Shown in pieces: positions 26,096 to 34,362 of a DNA stretch of 64,000 bases. Position numbers and translations under genes: made by a program. The stretch spans positions 293,782 through 357,781 of the forward strand of contig NZ_JAGFMD010000003.1 of assembly GCF_017592825.1 (NCBI RefSeq). Direction: 5' to 3'. Numbering within the stretch: position 1 is the first letter of the stretch; the number at the start of each line of letters is the position of its first letter. Under the pieces are notes generated by a model, which was not told where the DNA came from, did not search any database, and saw only the letters and a program-made list of their open reading frames with translations. The stretch comes from Roseivirga sp. E12. GTDB taxonomy: Bacteria > Bacteroidota > Bacteroidia > Cytophagales > Cyclobacteriaceae.

Positions 26096-26290
26096 ATGAT
26101 CATCATTAATGTAAAAGAAAACGAGTCTATTGATAAAGCCCTTAAGCGTTTCAAGAAGAAATTCGAGAAAACTGGAGTCTTAAAAGAGCTTAGATCTAGA
26201 ACTGCGTACGAAAAGCCTTCTGTCAGTCGAAGAACTGAAAAGATTAAGGCGGCATACAAGCAAAAGATGTACGCCAAAGATAACTACTAA
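26096..26290 (+). CDS. rpsU: 30S ribosomal protein bS21
   Basis: 64 residues, normal length: [39 protein letters not shown] and a basic tail. bS21 binds near the 3' end of 16S rRNA; in Bacteroidota it helps sequester the anti-Shine-Dalgarno sequence, which explains why most mRNAs of the phylum lack that site. It has its own promoter and Shine-Dalgarno site, and is followed on the same strand by xerC and hpf, a gene order widespread in the phylum. A weak stem (26289-26294 with 26304-26309) follows the stop codon. Confidence 0.97.
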   Translation: MIIINVKENESIDKALKRFKKKFEKTGVLKELRSRTAYEKPSVSRRTEKIKAAYKQKMYAKDNY

Positions 26291-26313
26291 GGCATTCTTA
26301 TTTTGCCTTTAAA

Positions 26314-26358
26314 TTGCTATGTTAGTACTGTGTGTAATACGCAGTGCTAGCATGGTAA
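26314..26358 (+). promoter_or_regulatory. 20-pair RNA hairpin enclosing the xerC start codon
   Basis: The 5' arm 26314-26333 pairs with the 3' arm 26339-26358, loop GTAAT. Of 20 pairs, 15 are Watson-Crick and 5 are G-U (26316, 26318, 26322, 26326 and 26331 with their partners), with no mismatch or bulge. The xerC ATG (26352-26354) is inside the 3' arm, paired with 26318-26320. The G-U pattern implies pairing at the RNA level rather than a DNA palindrome. Confidence 0.7.
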
Positions 26359-27233
26359 ATTCATTCCTGAAATACATATCATTCGAGAAACGTTACAGCA
26401 AGCACACTGTTAGTTCCTATCAAAGCGATCTCGATCAATTTCAAACATTTATTCGCGTAAATTTTCAAGCAAGTGAGTTGGCAGATGCTACTCAGTTGAT
26501 GATTCGTTCGTGGGTCTTATCACTAATGGATGATTCTCTATCGTCCAGAACTGTGAATCGTAAAATTGCTAGCCTAAGATCCTTCTTCAAATATCTATTG
26601 AAGCGGGAAGTAATTACCAAAGATCCAACTTCAAAAATTCGATCGCTTAAAACGAGCAAAGAGCTACCCAGCTTTGCTGATGAACAAGAGTTTTCGGCTT
26701 TCCTTGACAATATTCGTTTTCCTGACTCCTTCGAAGGAAAAAGAGATCAAGTGATATTGGAGATGCTTTATGGGACTGGGATAAGACTTGCCGAATTACT
26801 TGGATTGAAGGCTTTAGACATTAATCAGAACCAGTCTACTATCAAGGTGCTTGGCAAGAGAAATAAAGAAAGGATAATTCCTATCTCCCAATCTTTGTTG
26901 GAAATCGTAAATGTTTACATTCATGAGAAAAATCATGAGTTTTCTCACGACCAAAATTCATTTTTGATCGTAAACAAGGATGGAGGGCAGGCATATCCGA
27001 TGTTGGTATATAGAACGGTTAAGAAGTATTTAAATGAAGTATCGTCATTAGATAAGAAAAGCCCCCATGCGCTTAGACATACGTTTGCGACACACCTACT
27101 AAATAAAGGAGCCGATTTAAATGCCGTGAAGGACTTGCTCGGTCATAGTAGTTTGGCCGCAACACAAGTGTATACACACAATTCATTAGAGAAATTGAAG
27201 TCTGTTTTCGATCAGGCTCATCCAAAAGCATAA
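26352..27233 (+). CDS. xerC: Tyrosine recombinase XerC/XerD type
   Basis: 293 residues from the ATG at 26352 (MVNSFLKYISFEKRYSKHT), which matches the standard Xer N terminus; an in-frame ATG at 26319 would add 11 atypical residues. The SAM-like N-terminal domain (1-85) precedes the catalytic domain with Arg in GTGIRLAEL, Lys in KVLGKRNKER, HALRH, GHSSLAATQ and the nucleophile Tyr in QVYTHNS. It resolves chromosome dimers at dif together with a partner; which Xer it is cannot be told for certain. Second gene of the rpsU transcript; its start codon is buried in a hairpin. Confidence 0.92.
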   Translation: MVNSFLKYISFEKRYSKHTVSSYQSDLDQFQTFIRVNFQASELADATQLMIRSWVLSLMDDSLSSRTVNRKIASLRSFFKYLLKREVITKDPTSKIRSLKTSKELPSFADEQEFSAFLDNIRFPDSFEGKRDQVILEMLYGTGIRLAELLGLKALDINQNQSTIKVLGKRNKERIIPISQSLLEIVNVYIHEKNHEFSHDQNSFLIVNKDGGQAYPMLVYRTVKKYLNEVSSLDKKSPHALRHTFATHLLNKGADLNAVKDLLGHSSLAATQVYTHNSLEKLKSVFDQAHPKA

Positions 27234-27258
27234 GTTTAACCCTTTAAATTTTAGAATT

Positions 27259-27555
27259 ATGAGAGTACAAGTTCAATCAATCCACTTCGATGCAGATGCT
27301 AAACTCATTGATTTCATCCAGAGAAAATTAGACAAGTTGGATACCTACTATGATAGGACTATTGATGCTGAAGTGATACTTAAACTCAATAATGAGGGGA
27401 TTGAGAATAAGACAGTCGAGATTAAACTTAACGTACCGGGCGATCAGCTTTTTGCAAATAAAACTAATGGTTCGTTTGAAGCCGCGACTGATCATTGCGC
27501 TGAAGCTTTGAGGCGGCAAATCAAAAAGCATAAGGACAAACTAGTATCGCACTAA
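27259..27555 (+). CDS. hpf: Ribosome hibernation promoting factor / RaiA family (short form)
   Basis: 98 residues, the short form without the C-terminal dimerisation domain. The beta-alpha-beta-beta-beta-alpha fold is visible: VQVQSIHFDADAKLIDFI, KLDTYYDRTIDAEVILKL, ENKTVEIKLNVPGDQLFANK and the C-terminal helix SFEAATDHCAEALRRQIKKHKDK (split at Cys80). It binds the 30S decoding region and stabilises idle ribosomes in stationary phase. It is the last gene of rpsU-xerC-hpf, followed by a strong bidirectional terminator, so ribosome composition and ribosome storage are encoded on one transcript. Confidence 0.93.
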   Translation: MRVQVQSIHFDADAKLIDFIQRKLDKLDTYYDRTIDAEVILKLNNEGIENKTVEIKLNVPGDQLFANKTNGSFEAATDHCAEALRRQIKKHKDKLVSH

Positions 27556-27556
27556 T

Positions 27557-27586
27557 AAAAAAGCCCCGACTTGTCGGGGCTTTTTT
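27557..27586. terminator. Bidirectional terminator between hpf and metK
   Basis: AAAAAAGCCCCGAC (27557-27570) pairs with GTCGGGGCTTTTTT (27573-27586), with A and T tracts that serve both convergent genes. It overlaps the last bases before the metK stop (27588). Confidence 0.93.
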
Positions 27587-27587
27587 A

Positions 27588-28841
27588 TTATAGTCCAAAT
27601 GATTCTTTTACCTTATCAACGTAGTCCAGCTTTTCCCAAGTGAATAACTCTACTTGGAATGTTTCAGGTTGTCCGCTAGAGTTAATAAATGTCTTGCTGA
27701 CAGTTTCATTTTTTCTACCCATGTGGCCGTAAGCGGCAGTCTCGGTATACATTGGGTTTCTTAGTTTTAAACGACTTTCTATAGCAAATGGTCTCATATC
27801 AAATACTTGAGACACCTTTTCTGCTATCTCTCCATCACTCATGTCTACTTTGGCGGTGCCATAAGTATCAATGAAAATGCCCATAGGTTCAACCACTCCG
27901 ATAGCATAGGAGACCTGTACCAATACTTCATCTGCAACTCCAGCTGCGACAAGATTCTTGGCAATATGTCTCGTTGCATATGCAGCCGAACGGTCAACTT
28001 TTGATGGATCTTTTCCGGAAAAAGCACCCCCACCATGTGCACCCTTACCACCGTAAGTATCCACAATAATTTTTCTGCCTGTTAAGCCAGTATCTCCATG
28101 AGGTCCACCGATCACAAACTTGCCTGTAGGGTTAATGTGATATTTTATTTGATCGTTAAATAACGACTGAATGTGAGTAGGAAGTTGTGATTTAACCCTA
28201 GGGATAAGAATTTTGACAATATCCTCTCTGATTTTTGAAAGCATTGCATCGTCAGTATCGAAGTCGTCATGCTGGGTTGAAACAACGATTGCCTCTATTC
28301 TCTGAGGAGTGTTATCATCAGAGTATTCAATGGTTACTTGAGATTTGGCATCTGGTCTCAAATATGTGATGTCAGAGTTTTCTCTTCTTAAATCTGCTAA
28401 TACCTGAAGTATTTTGTGCGAAAGATCTAATGCCAAGGGCATATAGTTTTCTGTTTCTTTAGAAGCATAACCAAACATCATTCCTTGGTCACCAGCTCCT
28501 TGCTCTTCTTTAGAAGCTCTATCTACACCTCTGTTGATATCATCTGATTGCTCATGAATGGCCGAAAGCACACCACATGATTTGCTATCGAATTGATACT
28601 CAGCTTTAGTATATCCGATGCGTTGAATCGTTTCTCTGGCGATTCTTTGTACGTCAAGATAAGTGTTAGACTTAACCTCTCCAGCCAAGATTACCTGGCC
28701 AGTAGTAACAAGGGTTTCACAAGCCACTTTTGATTCAGCATCAAAGGCTAAGAAGTTATCGATAAGGGCATCAGATATTTGATCAGCCACTTTATCTGGG
28801 TGACCTTCCGAAACTGACTCTGACGTAAATAAATAAGGCAT
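27588..28841 (-). CDS. metK: S-adenosylmethionine synthase
   Basis: 417 residues, normal for the Bacteroidota form. Signature strings: [70 protein letters not shown] and the late TAAYGHMG. It makes S-adenosylmethionine from methionine and ATP. The upstream gap of 69 bases is too short for a SAM riboswitch and I see no sign of one; a TATTTTTG -7 element lies at 28863-28870. It converges with hpf. Confidence 0.98.
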   Translation of the reverse strand: MPYLFTSESVSEGHPDKVADQISDALIDNFLAFDAESKVACETLVTTGQVILAGEVKSNTYLDVQRIARETIQRIGYTKAEYQFDSKSCGVLSAIHEQSDDINRGVDRASKEEQGAGDQGMMFGYASKETENYMPLALDLSHKILQVLADLRRENSDITYLRPDAKSQVTIEYSDDNTPQRIEAIVVSTQHDDFDTDDAMLSKIREDIVKILIPRVKSQLPTHIQSLFNDQIKYHINPTGKFVIGGPHGDTGLTGRKIIVDTYGGKGAHGGGAFSGKDPSKVDRSAAYATRHIAKNLVAAGVADEVLVQVSYAIGVVEPMGIFIDTYGTAKVDMSDGEIAEKVSQVFDMRPFAIESRLKLRNPMYTETAAYGHMGRKNETVSKTFINSSGQPETFQVELFTWEKLDYVDKVKESFGL

Positions 28842-28862
28842 ACTTCAAATGTTTTGAGGGCA

Positions 28863-28870
28863 CAAAAATA
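28863..28870 (-). promoter_or_regulatory. -7 element of metK
   Basis: The minus strand reads TATTTTTG, a full TAnnTTTG match, about 22 bases before the metK ATG. A TTTT run about 20 bases further upstream may be the -33 element. Confidence 0.5.
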
Positions 28871-28910
28871 GAAGTATGACTGGAATAAAGAAAACTTATT
28901 TTGTTGTGTC

Positions 28911-29621
28911 CTAATTGGAGTACATCAGAAAGATGGTGGGGACTTTATTCAAGTCTATTTCTCCAACCTTCCATTTGCTCACAGACTTGGTCAAAACAAT
29001 TTCTTTTTGTCCAGTGACATCACGTGCAACGCATAGAAAAGTGTCTTTTCTGGCCACTTTTAGAATGTCAGAAAGCAACTGTTCATTTCTATAAGGAGTA
29101 TCCATGAATATCTGAGTCTGATCTTTTTCTTTGGATTCCTTTTCAAGTGCTCTAATCTTCTGCTGACGCTCTTTTTTATCAATGGGTAAATAGCCATGAA
29201 AGGCAAAGGATTGTCCATTCATACCACTTGCCATCAAGGCCAACAGAATTGAGGATGGTCCGACAATAGGTTGGCATTCAATCCCAAATTGATGCGCAAT
29301 ATGGACTAGCCTTGCACCTGGATCAGCAATTCCAGGACAACCGGACTCTGATATTATGCCCGCGTTTTTTCCCTCTAAGATTGGTTGAATAAGGTCTATG
29401 CAGTCTTCGAACGAAGTGTTCTTATCAAGTAATTCAAACTTTAAGTCTTCAATTACCAAACCAAGCTTCAAGGAACTGATATATCTCCTAGCAGTCCTAA
29501 CACTTTCGACAAGGAACATATCACAGGCCAGAATCGCTTGACGGATTTGATTAGGGATTACTTCTTCCTGAGTGTTCTCAGAGATGACGTTCGGAATTAA
29601 ATAGACTTTTCCTGCACTCAT
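28911..29621 (-). CDS. RsmI-like SAM-dependent methyltransferase (tetrapyrrole-methylase fold)
   Basis: 236 residues, shorter than RsmI (about 280). Recognisable strings: GKVYLIPNVISEN, FLVESVRTARRYI, AGIISESGCPGIADPGARLV, IVGPSSILLALMASGMNGQSF (split) and FMDTPYRNEQLL. RsmI 2'-O-methylates C1402 of 16S rRNA. Bacteroidota carry this shorter paralogue besides true RsmI, and its substrate is unsettled. It abuts the hydrolase gene with no gap and precedes metK, the enzyme that makes its cofactor; metK has a possible promoter of its own. Confidence 0.88.
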   Translation of the reverse strand: MSAGKVYLIPNVISENTQEEVIPNQIRQAILACDMFLVESVRTARRYISSLKLGLVIEDLKFELLDKNTSFEDCIDLIQPILEGKNAGIISESGCPGIADPGARLVHIAHQFGIECQPIVGPSSILLALMASGMNGQSFAFHGYLPIDKKERQQKIRALEKESKEKDQTQIFMDTPYRNEQLLSDILKVARKDTFLCVARDVTGQKEIVLTKSVSKWKVGEIDLNKVPTIFLMYSN

Positions 29622-30380
29622 TTATGAAAGAAATTCAGATGCCTTTTGATAAAAATCGCTTGGCTTTTCTGCGTGAAGCCAATGACCAGCGCCATCTATT
29701 GTGTCTACCTTGCTATTGGGAAAAACAGAGTGTATTAGATTAAAATCATCGTTTAAAATATAATCTGAATTACCACCCCTAAGAAAGAGTGTTTTATTCT
29801 TGATAAGTGCATTTTGATTTAGTGCTTTCCCCACCTCCTCAATGTTATTTGCAATGGTATCTAAATTCATTTTCCAACTAAAGCCTTCCCCACCTCGGCT
29901 TAAATTCTTTAGTAGAAATTGTCTTATGCCAAAGTCTGAAATGGAGTTGGCCAGTATATCATCAGCTTCTTTTCTTGAAGAAAGAGAAGCAATTGGTACG
30001 GAATAGAAAGCCTTTAAAATCTGAGAGTGGTGAACAGGATAAAATTTAGGGCCAATATCTGCGACAAGCAGTTTATCCACTTTTTCAGGGTATTGTCTAG
30101 TGAATTCCATGGCCGTTTTTCCGCCCATAGAATGACCAATGATATGTGCTTTTAAAATGCCAAGTTCGCCCATAAACTGGCAGAGATCTTCGGCCATTAC
30201 TTCGTAAGAAAATGAATCAGCATGAAAAGATTGTCCATGGTTTCTTTGGTCAACTAAGTAGACTTTGTGTCTCTCACCAAACTTTTTCCCTAGGGTTACC
30301 CAATTGTCTAGAGAACCAAAAAGTCCATGAAGAACAATAAGAGGCTGCCCCTCACCAAAGGATTTATAATTGAGTAGCAT
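29622..30380 (-). CDS. Alpha/beta hydrolase (YbfF-like)
   Basis: 252 residues, no signal peptide. Features: LIVLHGLFGSLDNW (oxyanion region), VDQRNHGQSFH, the nucleophile elbow GHSMGGKTAMEF with its Ser, the acid region FLRGGNSDYIL and the catalytic His in GAGHWLHAEKPSDF. It belongs to the YbfF-type esterase group, with acyl-CoA or ester substrates in relatives; the natural substrate is unknown. It fits exactly between pdxJ and the RsmI-like gene without spacers, so all three are one transcript. Confidence 0.88.
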   Translation of the reverse strand: MLLNYKSFGEGQPLIVLHGLFGSLDNWVTLGKKFGERHKVYLVDQRNHGQSFHADSFSYEVMAEDLCQFMGELGILKAHIIGHSMGGKTAMEFTRQYPEKVDKLLVADIGPKFYPVHHSQILKAFYSVPIASLSSRKEADDILANSISDFGIRQFLLKNLSRGGEGFSWKMNLDTIANNIEEVGKALNQNALIKNKTLFLRGGNSDYILNDDFNLIHSVFPNSKVDTIDGAGHWLHAEKPSDFYQKASEFLS

Positions 30381-31094
30381 TTATTTCAGTTCGCGTAAAT
30401 ATAGTTGTATTGTATTCTCGAGTCCATAATATAAGGCATCACAAAATAAAGCATGCCCAATGCTGACTTCATCTAAGTGGATTAGTCCTTGTTTTAGATA
30501 GCTCAAATTCGTCAAATCAAGGTCATGGCCAGCATTAATTCCGAGCCCTAAGTCATGAGCTCTTTCGGCAGCCTCTTTGTAGTGAGAAATGGCAACTTCC
30601 TGGTTTTGCATAAATCCAGTGGCATACATCTCAGTATATAGTTCTATTCTATCTGTACCTACTTTGGCAGCGCCTTCGATAATCGAAGTACCTGGCTCCA
30701 CAAAAATTGAAGTCCGAATACCCATTGACTTAATTTCATCAATAATGCCCTTTAGTTTGTTCTCATGCCGAACGGTGTCCCAACCCGCATTTGAAGTAAG
30801 CACGTGTGGAGGGTCTGGCACCAACGTAGCTTGGTCAGGCCTCACATCCTTTAGAATTTTTAGAAACCTTTCATCTGGATATCCTTCAATATTAAACTCA
30901 GTAGTTACTACCTCTTTCAGGTCGTATACATCTTTAGTGGTAATATGTCTTTCATCAGGCCGCGGGTGAATAGTTATTCCTTCGGCACCGAATCTTTCGG
31001 CATCAATTGCAACTTTAACCACATTGGGATTATCTCCACCACGTGCATTTCGCAGAGTAGCTACTTTGTTTATGTTAACACTCAGTCTAGTCAT
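30381..31094 (-). CDS. pdxJ: Pyridoxine 5'-phosphate synthase
   Basis: 237 residues, normal length. Family strings: [65 protein letters not shown] (split), [22 protein letters not shown] and [17 protein letters not shown]. It is a TIM barrel that condenses 1-deoxyxylulose-5-phosphate with 3-amino-2-oxopropyl phosphate to pyridoxine 5'-phosphate (DXP-dependent vitamin B6 synthesis). It is the first gene of the minus-strand run pdxJ-hydrolase-RsmI-like, and divergent from the GatB/YqeY gene. Confidence 0.97.
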   Translation of the reverse strand: MTRLSVNINKVATLRNARGGDNPNVVKVAIDAERFGAEGITIHPRPDERHITTKDVYDLKEVVTTEFNIEGYPDERFLKILKDVRPDQATLVPDPPHVLTSNAGWDTVRHENKLKGIIDEIKSMGIRTSIFVEPGTSIIEGAAKVGTDRIELYTEMYATGFMQNQEVAISHYKEAAERAHDLGLGINAGHDLDLTNLSYLKQGLIHLDEVSIGHALFCDALYYGLENTIQLYLRELK

Positions 31095-31113
31095 TCAAAT
31101 TCCCTTTATTGCA

Positions 31114-31121
31114 TAACTTTG
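31114..31121 (+). promoter_or_regulatory. -7 element upstream of the GatB/YqeY gene
   Basis: TAACTTTG, a full TAnnTTTG match, 40 bases before the ATG. No clear -33 TTG stands at the usual distance. Confidence 0.45.
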
Positions 31122-31161
31122 TGCGCAAGTTAGCGATTAAAAAAATCGAAATTATTCTGAT

Positions 31162-31614
31162 ATGAGCTTAAAACAACAAATAGAGTCGGACATAAAAACA
31201 GCCATGTTGGCGAAGCAAAAGAGCGAGTTACAGGCACTGAGAGCTATTAAGTCAATGATCCTATTGGCAGAAACAGAAAAAGGAAATGACGGGTCTGTTT
31301 CTGCGGATGCAGAGCTTAAATTACTAATGAAGGCAGTGAAGCAGAGAAAGGATTCTGCTCAGATATATAAAGATCAGGGGCGTGAAGACCTTATGGCGAC
31401 AGAGTTGACGGAGATTGCCGTGATCGAAAAATACCTTCCTAAACAATTGTCAGAAGAAGAAATAAGAGCAGAATTAGAAAAGATAATTGCTCAAGTCGGA
31501 GCTGCCGGACCTCAAGATATGGGTAAGGTTATGGGTATGGCCTCGAAAGCTTTGGCTGGTAAGGCTGATGGCAAAACCATTTCTGGAATCGTCAAGTCAA
31601 TTTTGGTAGGCTAG
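31162..31614 (+). CDS. GatB/YqeY domain protein
   Basis: 150 residues, all-helical, normal for YqeY. Family strings: LKQQIESDIKTAMLAKQKSEL (split), ALRAIKSMILLAETEKG, RKDSAQIYKDQGREDL, EIAVIEKYLPKQLSEEEI and DMGKVMGMASKALAGKADGK. The domain resembles the tRNA-binding tail of GatB; the stand-alone protein has no settled function, though a link to tRNA-dependent amidation is often suggested. It is followed two bases later by the TTG of cvpA. Confidence 0.93.
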   Translation: MSLKQQIESDIKTAMLAKQKSELQALRAIKSMILLAETEKGNDGSVSADAELKLLMKAVKQRKDSAQIYKDQGREDLMATELTEIAVIEKYLPKQLSEEEIRAELEKIIAQVGAAGPQDMGKVMGMASKALAGKADGKTISGIVKSILVG

Positions 31615-31615
31615 G

Positions 31616-32140
31616 TTGAAAACACTGGATATCATATTGATTATCCCACTGGTTTTTGGAGCTGTAATGGGTTATAAAAAAGGTCTCCTGTTAGAGCTTT
31701 TCGGTATTCTTGCGTTCATTTTGGCAATAATCGGAGGCTTCAAACTAATGGAACTGGGTATGTCTTACCTATCTGATTATTTGGAAGGTGTTGACCATTT
31801 GCTGCCGTTTATATCTTTTCTGGTGATTTTTATTGCCATCATACTGTTGGTCAATATGTTGGGAAAACTGTTGAAGAAGATGGTGGATATGACACTTCTG
31901 GGCGGGGTAGACAAGTTTGCTGGAGCAATTGTAGGTATAGTGAAATGGGCAATCGGCCTGAGTATAGTGCTATGGCTAACAAATAACTTTGGAATTGAAC
32001 TTCCAGGTCAAAATGAAGAATTGGTACTCTATCCATTTCTATCTGAGCTAGGGCCTAACCTAATTACTTCTTTAGATATCATCCTGCCTTTTGCCGAGGA
32101 AATGATTGATTCTATTAAAGAGCTAATCTCTCCGGTTTGA
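31616..32140 (+). CDS. CvpA family membrane protein
   Basis: 174 residues with four hydrophobic segments (about 5-22, 27-47, 62-84, 100-123): LDIILIIPLVFGAVMGYKKGLLLELFG (split) is the typical start. The family includes E. coli CvpA (colicin V production) and is linked to envelope stress; its molecular role is unknown. The start is TTG at 31616, since no ATG is available before the first membrane segment. Its TGA overlaps the TTG start of the glutamine amidotransferase gene. Confidence 0.88.
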   Translation: MKTLDIILIIPLVFGAVMGYKKGLLLELFGILAFILAIIGGFKLMELGMSYLSDYLEGVDHLLPFISFLVIFIAIILLVNMLGKLLKKMVDMTLLGGVDKFAGAIVGIVKWAIGLSIVLWLTNNFGIELPGQNEELVLYPFLSELGPNLITSLDIILPFAEEMIDSIKELISPV

Positions 32141-32706
32141 TCTTGTTGCTAGATAATTATGACTCTTTTACCTACAATCTGGTCGACTACTTTGGTCAAT
32201 TAGGTATTGAGTCTAAAGTGTTCAGAAATGATTTTCCAATCGAAGAAATTAAGCATTTCGATTATAGTGGTATAGTCCTTTCACCTGGGCCTGAGAACCC
32301 TTCACTTGCAGGAAACTTGCTGCATGTAGTTAATCATTACATAGGAAAATGCCCAATGTTAGGCATATGTTTGGGGCATCAAGCCATTGCTGAGTTTCTG
32401 GGAGGAAAGTTGGCCAAGGCTGATTACCCTATGCATGGCAAGATTTCAAAATTAGTCACTCGAGGAAGTGAGGCTTTCAAAGACCTGCCAACTCAGTTTG
32501 AGGTAGTGCGATATCATTCGCTGTTGGTGGAAGAACTTCCAGATGTGTTGAATCCCACGGCATATACAGAGTCGGGTGAATTGATGGCGTTTGAGAGTGA
32601 TGAAGATTTAATGGTCTGGGGGCTACAATTTCACCCTGAGGCTATATTGACACAATATGGATTAGAAATGCTTAGAAATTGGGTGACATTTTATAATATT
32701 GTTTAG
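32137..32706 (+). CDS. Anthranilate/aminodeoxychorismate synthase glutamine amidotransferase subunit
   Basis: 189 residues, a stand-alone class I glutamine amidotransferase (PabA/TrpG). It shows LLLDNYDSFTYNLVDYFGQ, VLSPGPENPSLAGN, the nucleophile Cys in MLGICLGHQAIAEFLGG and the His-Glu pair in LQFHPEAILT. It supplies ammonia to a chorismate-using partner. That partner (TrpE or PabB) is not nearby, so anthranilate and aminodeoxychorismate cannot be told apart; many bacteria share one subunit. The start is TTG at 32137, overlapping the cvpA stop as TTGA. Confidence 0.93.
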   Translation: MILLLDNYDSFTYNLVDYFGQLGIESKVFRNDFPIEEIKHFDYSGIVLSPGPENPSLAGNLLHVVNHYIGKCPMLGICLGHQAIAEFLGGKLAKADYPMHGKISKLVTRGSEAFKDLPTQFEVVRYHSLLVEELPDVLNPTAYTESGELMAFESDEDLMVWGLQFHPEAILTQYGLEMLRNWVTFYNIV

Positions 32707-32733
32707 TCCTGTAGAAATAGTTTTAAGAACTAA

Positions 32734-33438
32734 ATGGCTGACGGCATCGTTTTACGTCAAAGCCCAATGATAATGGTAGCAGTTGAATTAATAAATCATA
32801 TGATCCCACCTTTGAAACCATCTGATGATGGTCATAAGGCGATTGTGTGGATGGAAGAACTTCGTACCAATCAGCTGCCAGTAATTGAGAAAGGCAAATT
32901 TTTAGGTTTCATCACTGAGGATATAATTCTGGAAGAGAATGACTCTAAAAAGCCGATTCGAGATTATTATCTAGATGGTGAGGAGTGTTTTGTTATGGAG
33001 CACCAACACTTCTATGATGTCATCAAGATCGCTACAGAACACGATTTTCAAATGGTGGCTGTCTTGTCCCAAACAGGAGTGTTTCAAGGTGTAATTGCTA
33101 TCGAAGATACTATTAATGCCTTTGCTGAATCTACTGCAATCCAAGAACCAGGAGCTATTCTGGTACTTTTAATGAACCAGAGAGACTACTCTTTAGCGGA
33201 AATTAGCAGGTTGGTTGAAGCCGAAGGCGCCAGGATACTGAGTAGTACAGTCAATCCAGACCCAAAGGACATGGCTATGCTTCGAGTGACGCTCAAACTC
33301 AATAAAACAGAGATTTCTCATATTACTGCCTCACTGGAAAGATTTGCTTACCGCATAATTGGTAGGTTTCAGGAAGAGGAGATAAAGTCTAATGATCAGG
33401 AGAGGTTTGATCTTTTGATGCGTTATCTCAATATTTAA
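32734..33438 (+). CDS. CBS-domain protein with C-terminal ACT-like region
   Basis: 234 residues. Two CBS motifs span about 15-140 (LPVIEKGKFLGFITEDIIL, FQMVAVLSQTGVFQGVIAIED), and a C-terminal region (about 145-225, AILVLLMNQRDYSLAEISRLVE, split) resembles an ACT-type ligand-binding fold. Such proteins usually sense adenine nucleotides or amino acids and regulate a partner. The gene next to it is NAD kinase, and this CBS-nadK pairing recurs in Cytophagales, which suggests a role in NAD(P) control; that is an inference. Confidence 0.85.
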   Translation: MADGIVLRQSPMIMVAVELINHMIPPLKPSDDGHKAIVWMEELRTNQLPVIEKGKFLGFITEDIILEENDSKKPIRDYYLDGEECFVMEHQHFYDVIKIATEHDFQMVAVLSQTGVFQGVIAIEDTINAFAESTAIQEPGAILVLLMNQRDYSLAEISRLVEAEGARILSSTVNPDPKDMAMLRVTLKLNKTEISHITASLERFAYRIIGRFQEEEIKSNDQERFDLLMRYLNI

Positions 33439-33445
33439 TTCATTC

Positions 33446-34321
33446 ATGAGAATTGCAATACATGGTAAAAGTACCGGTCCTGAAGCGCAAGGCTGCATTC
33501 GTGATGTATTCGAGCTATTAGAAAAGCATAATATTGAGGCAGCTATCTCGAGTAGTTATCAATTAGACCTCAATGAAAAGAACTTCGATTCTGGTAAGCT
33601 GAGTACTTTTCAATTGGGCGATGACCTTTCTGCGTTTGATTACATTTTTAGCTTGGGTGGGGATGGGACTATACTTGACACCATCACCTATACGAGCAAG
33701 GCTGAAGTACCAATTATTGGTATTAACCTTGGGCGTTTGGGCTTTCTGGCTACAACACCTAGAAATGAGATAAGCGAGATTTTTGATAGACTCATATCTA
33801 ACGATTTAAGTATTGAATCCCGCTCATTGGTACATGTGGATTCAAATCAGGGCCTATTCCAACCTCATAATTTTGGCCTTAATGAACTGACTATTGTCAA
33901 GAAAGAAACTTCTTCGATGATTGTGGTCCATACCTACGTAGATGGAGACTACCTAAACTCTTATTGGGCCGATGGCATCATTGTAGCCACACCAACGGGC
34001 TCTACTGGTTATTCATTGAGTTGTGGAGGTCCTTTGGTGCATCCGAGCATGAAGAATTTCATAATCACTCCGGTTAGCCCTCATAACCTCAATGTCCGCC
34101 CAATTATAGTATCCGACACGAGTGTTATCACCTTTGAAATAGAGGGTAGATCAAGACAATTCATGGTTTCTTTGGACTCTCGTTCTCAGAGTGTAGACGA
34201 TAGTGTAAAAATTTCCGTTAGGAGAGAAGAATTCGAGGCAAAACTCGTTCGTTTTAACAACCATAAGTATTTTGATACCTTGCGCCACAAATTAAATTGG
34301 GGTTTGGATGCCAGAAATTGA
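33446..34321 (+). CDS. nadK: NAD kinase
   Basis: 291 residues, normal length. Catalytic and binding strings: FSLGGDGTILDTITY (GGDG), IIGINLGRLGFLAT, the NE/D motif in GLNELTIVKKE, DGIIVATPTGSTGYSLSCGGPLVHP (split at Ser215) and PHNLNVRPIIV. It phosphorylates NAD to NADP. It is transcribed 7 bases after the CBS gene. Confidence 0.97.
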   Translation: MRIAIHGKSTGPEAQGCIRDVFELLEKHNIEAAISSSYQLDLNEKNFDSGKLSTFQLGDDLSAFDYIFSLGGDGTILDTITYTSKAEVPIIGINLGRLGFLATTPRNEISEIFDRLISNDLSIESRSLVHVDSNQGLFQPHNFGLNELTIVKKETSSMIVVHTYVDGDYLNSYWADGIIVATPTGSTGYSLSCGGPLVHPSMKNFIITPVSPHNLNVRPIIVSDTSVITFEIEGRSRQFMVSLDSRSQSVDDSVKISVRREEFEAKLVRFNNHKYFDTLRHKLNWGLDARN

Positions 34322-34362
34322 GTTAACAATATTTAACTCGCACCCTGAAAAACGTTACTACA

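Noticed and set aside
26352..27233. xerC as a mobile-element integrase
   Set aside because: It has full Xer features and sits in the rpsU-xerC-hpf order typical of the phylum, with no attachment repeats or cargo.
28842..28910. Possible SAM riboswitch before metK
   Set aside because: The gap is only 69 bases, with a TATTTTTG promoter element close to the ATG and no pairing pattern of a SAM riboswitch.
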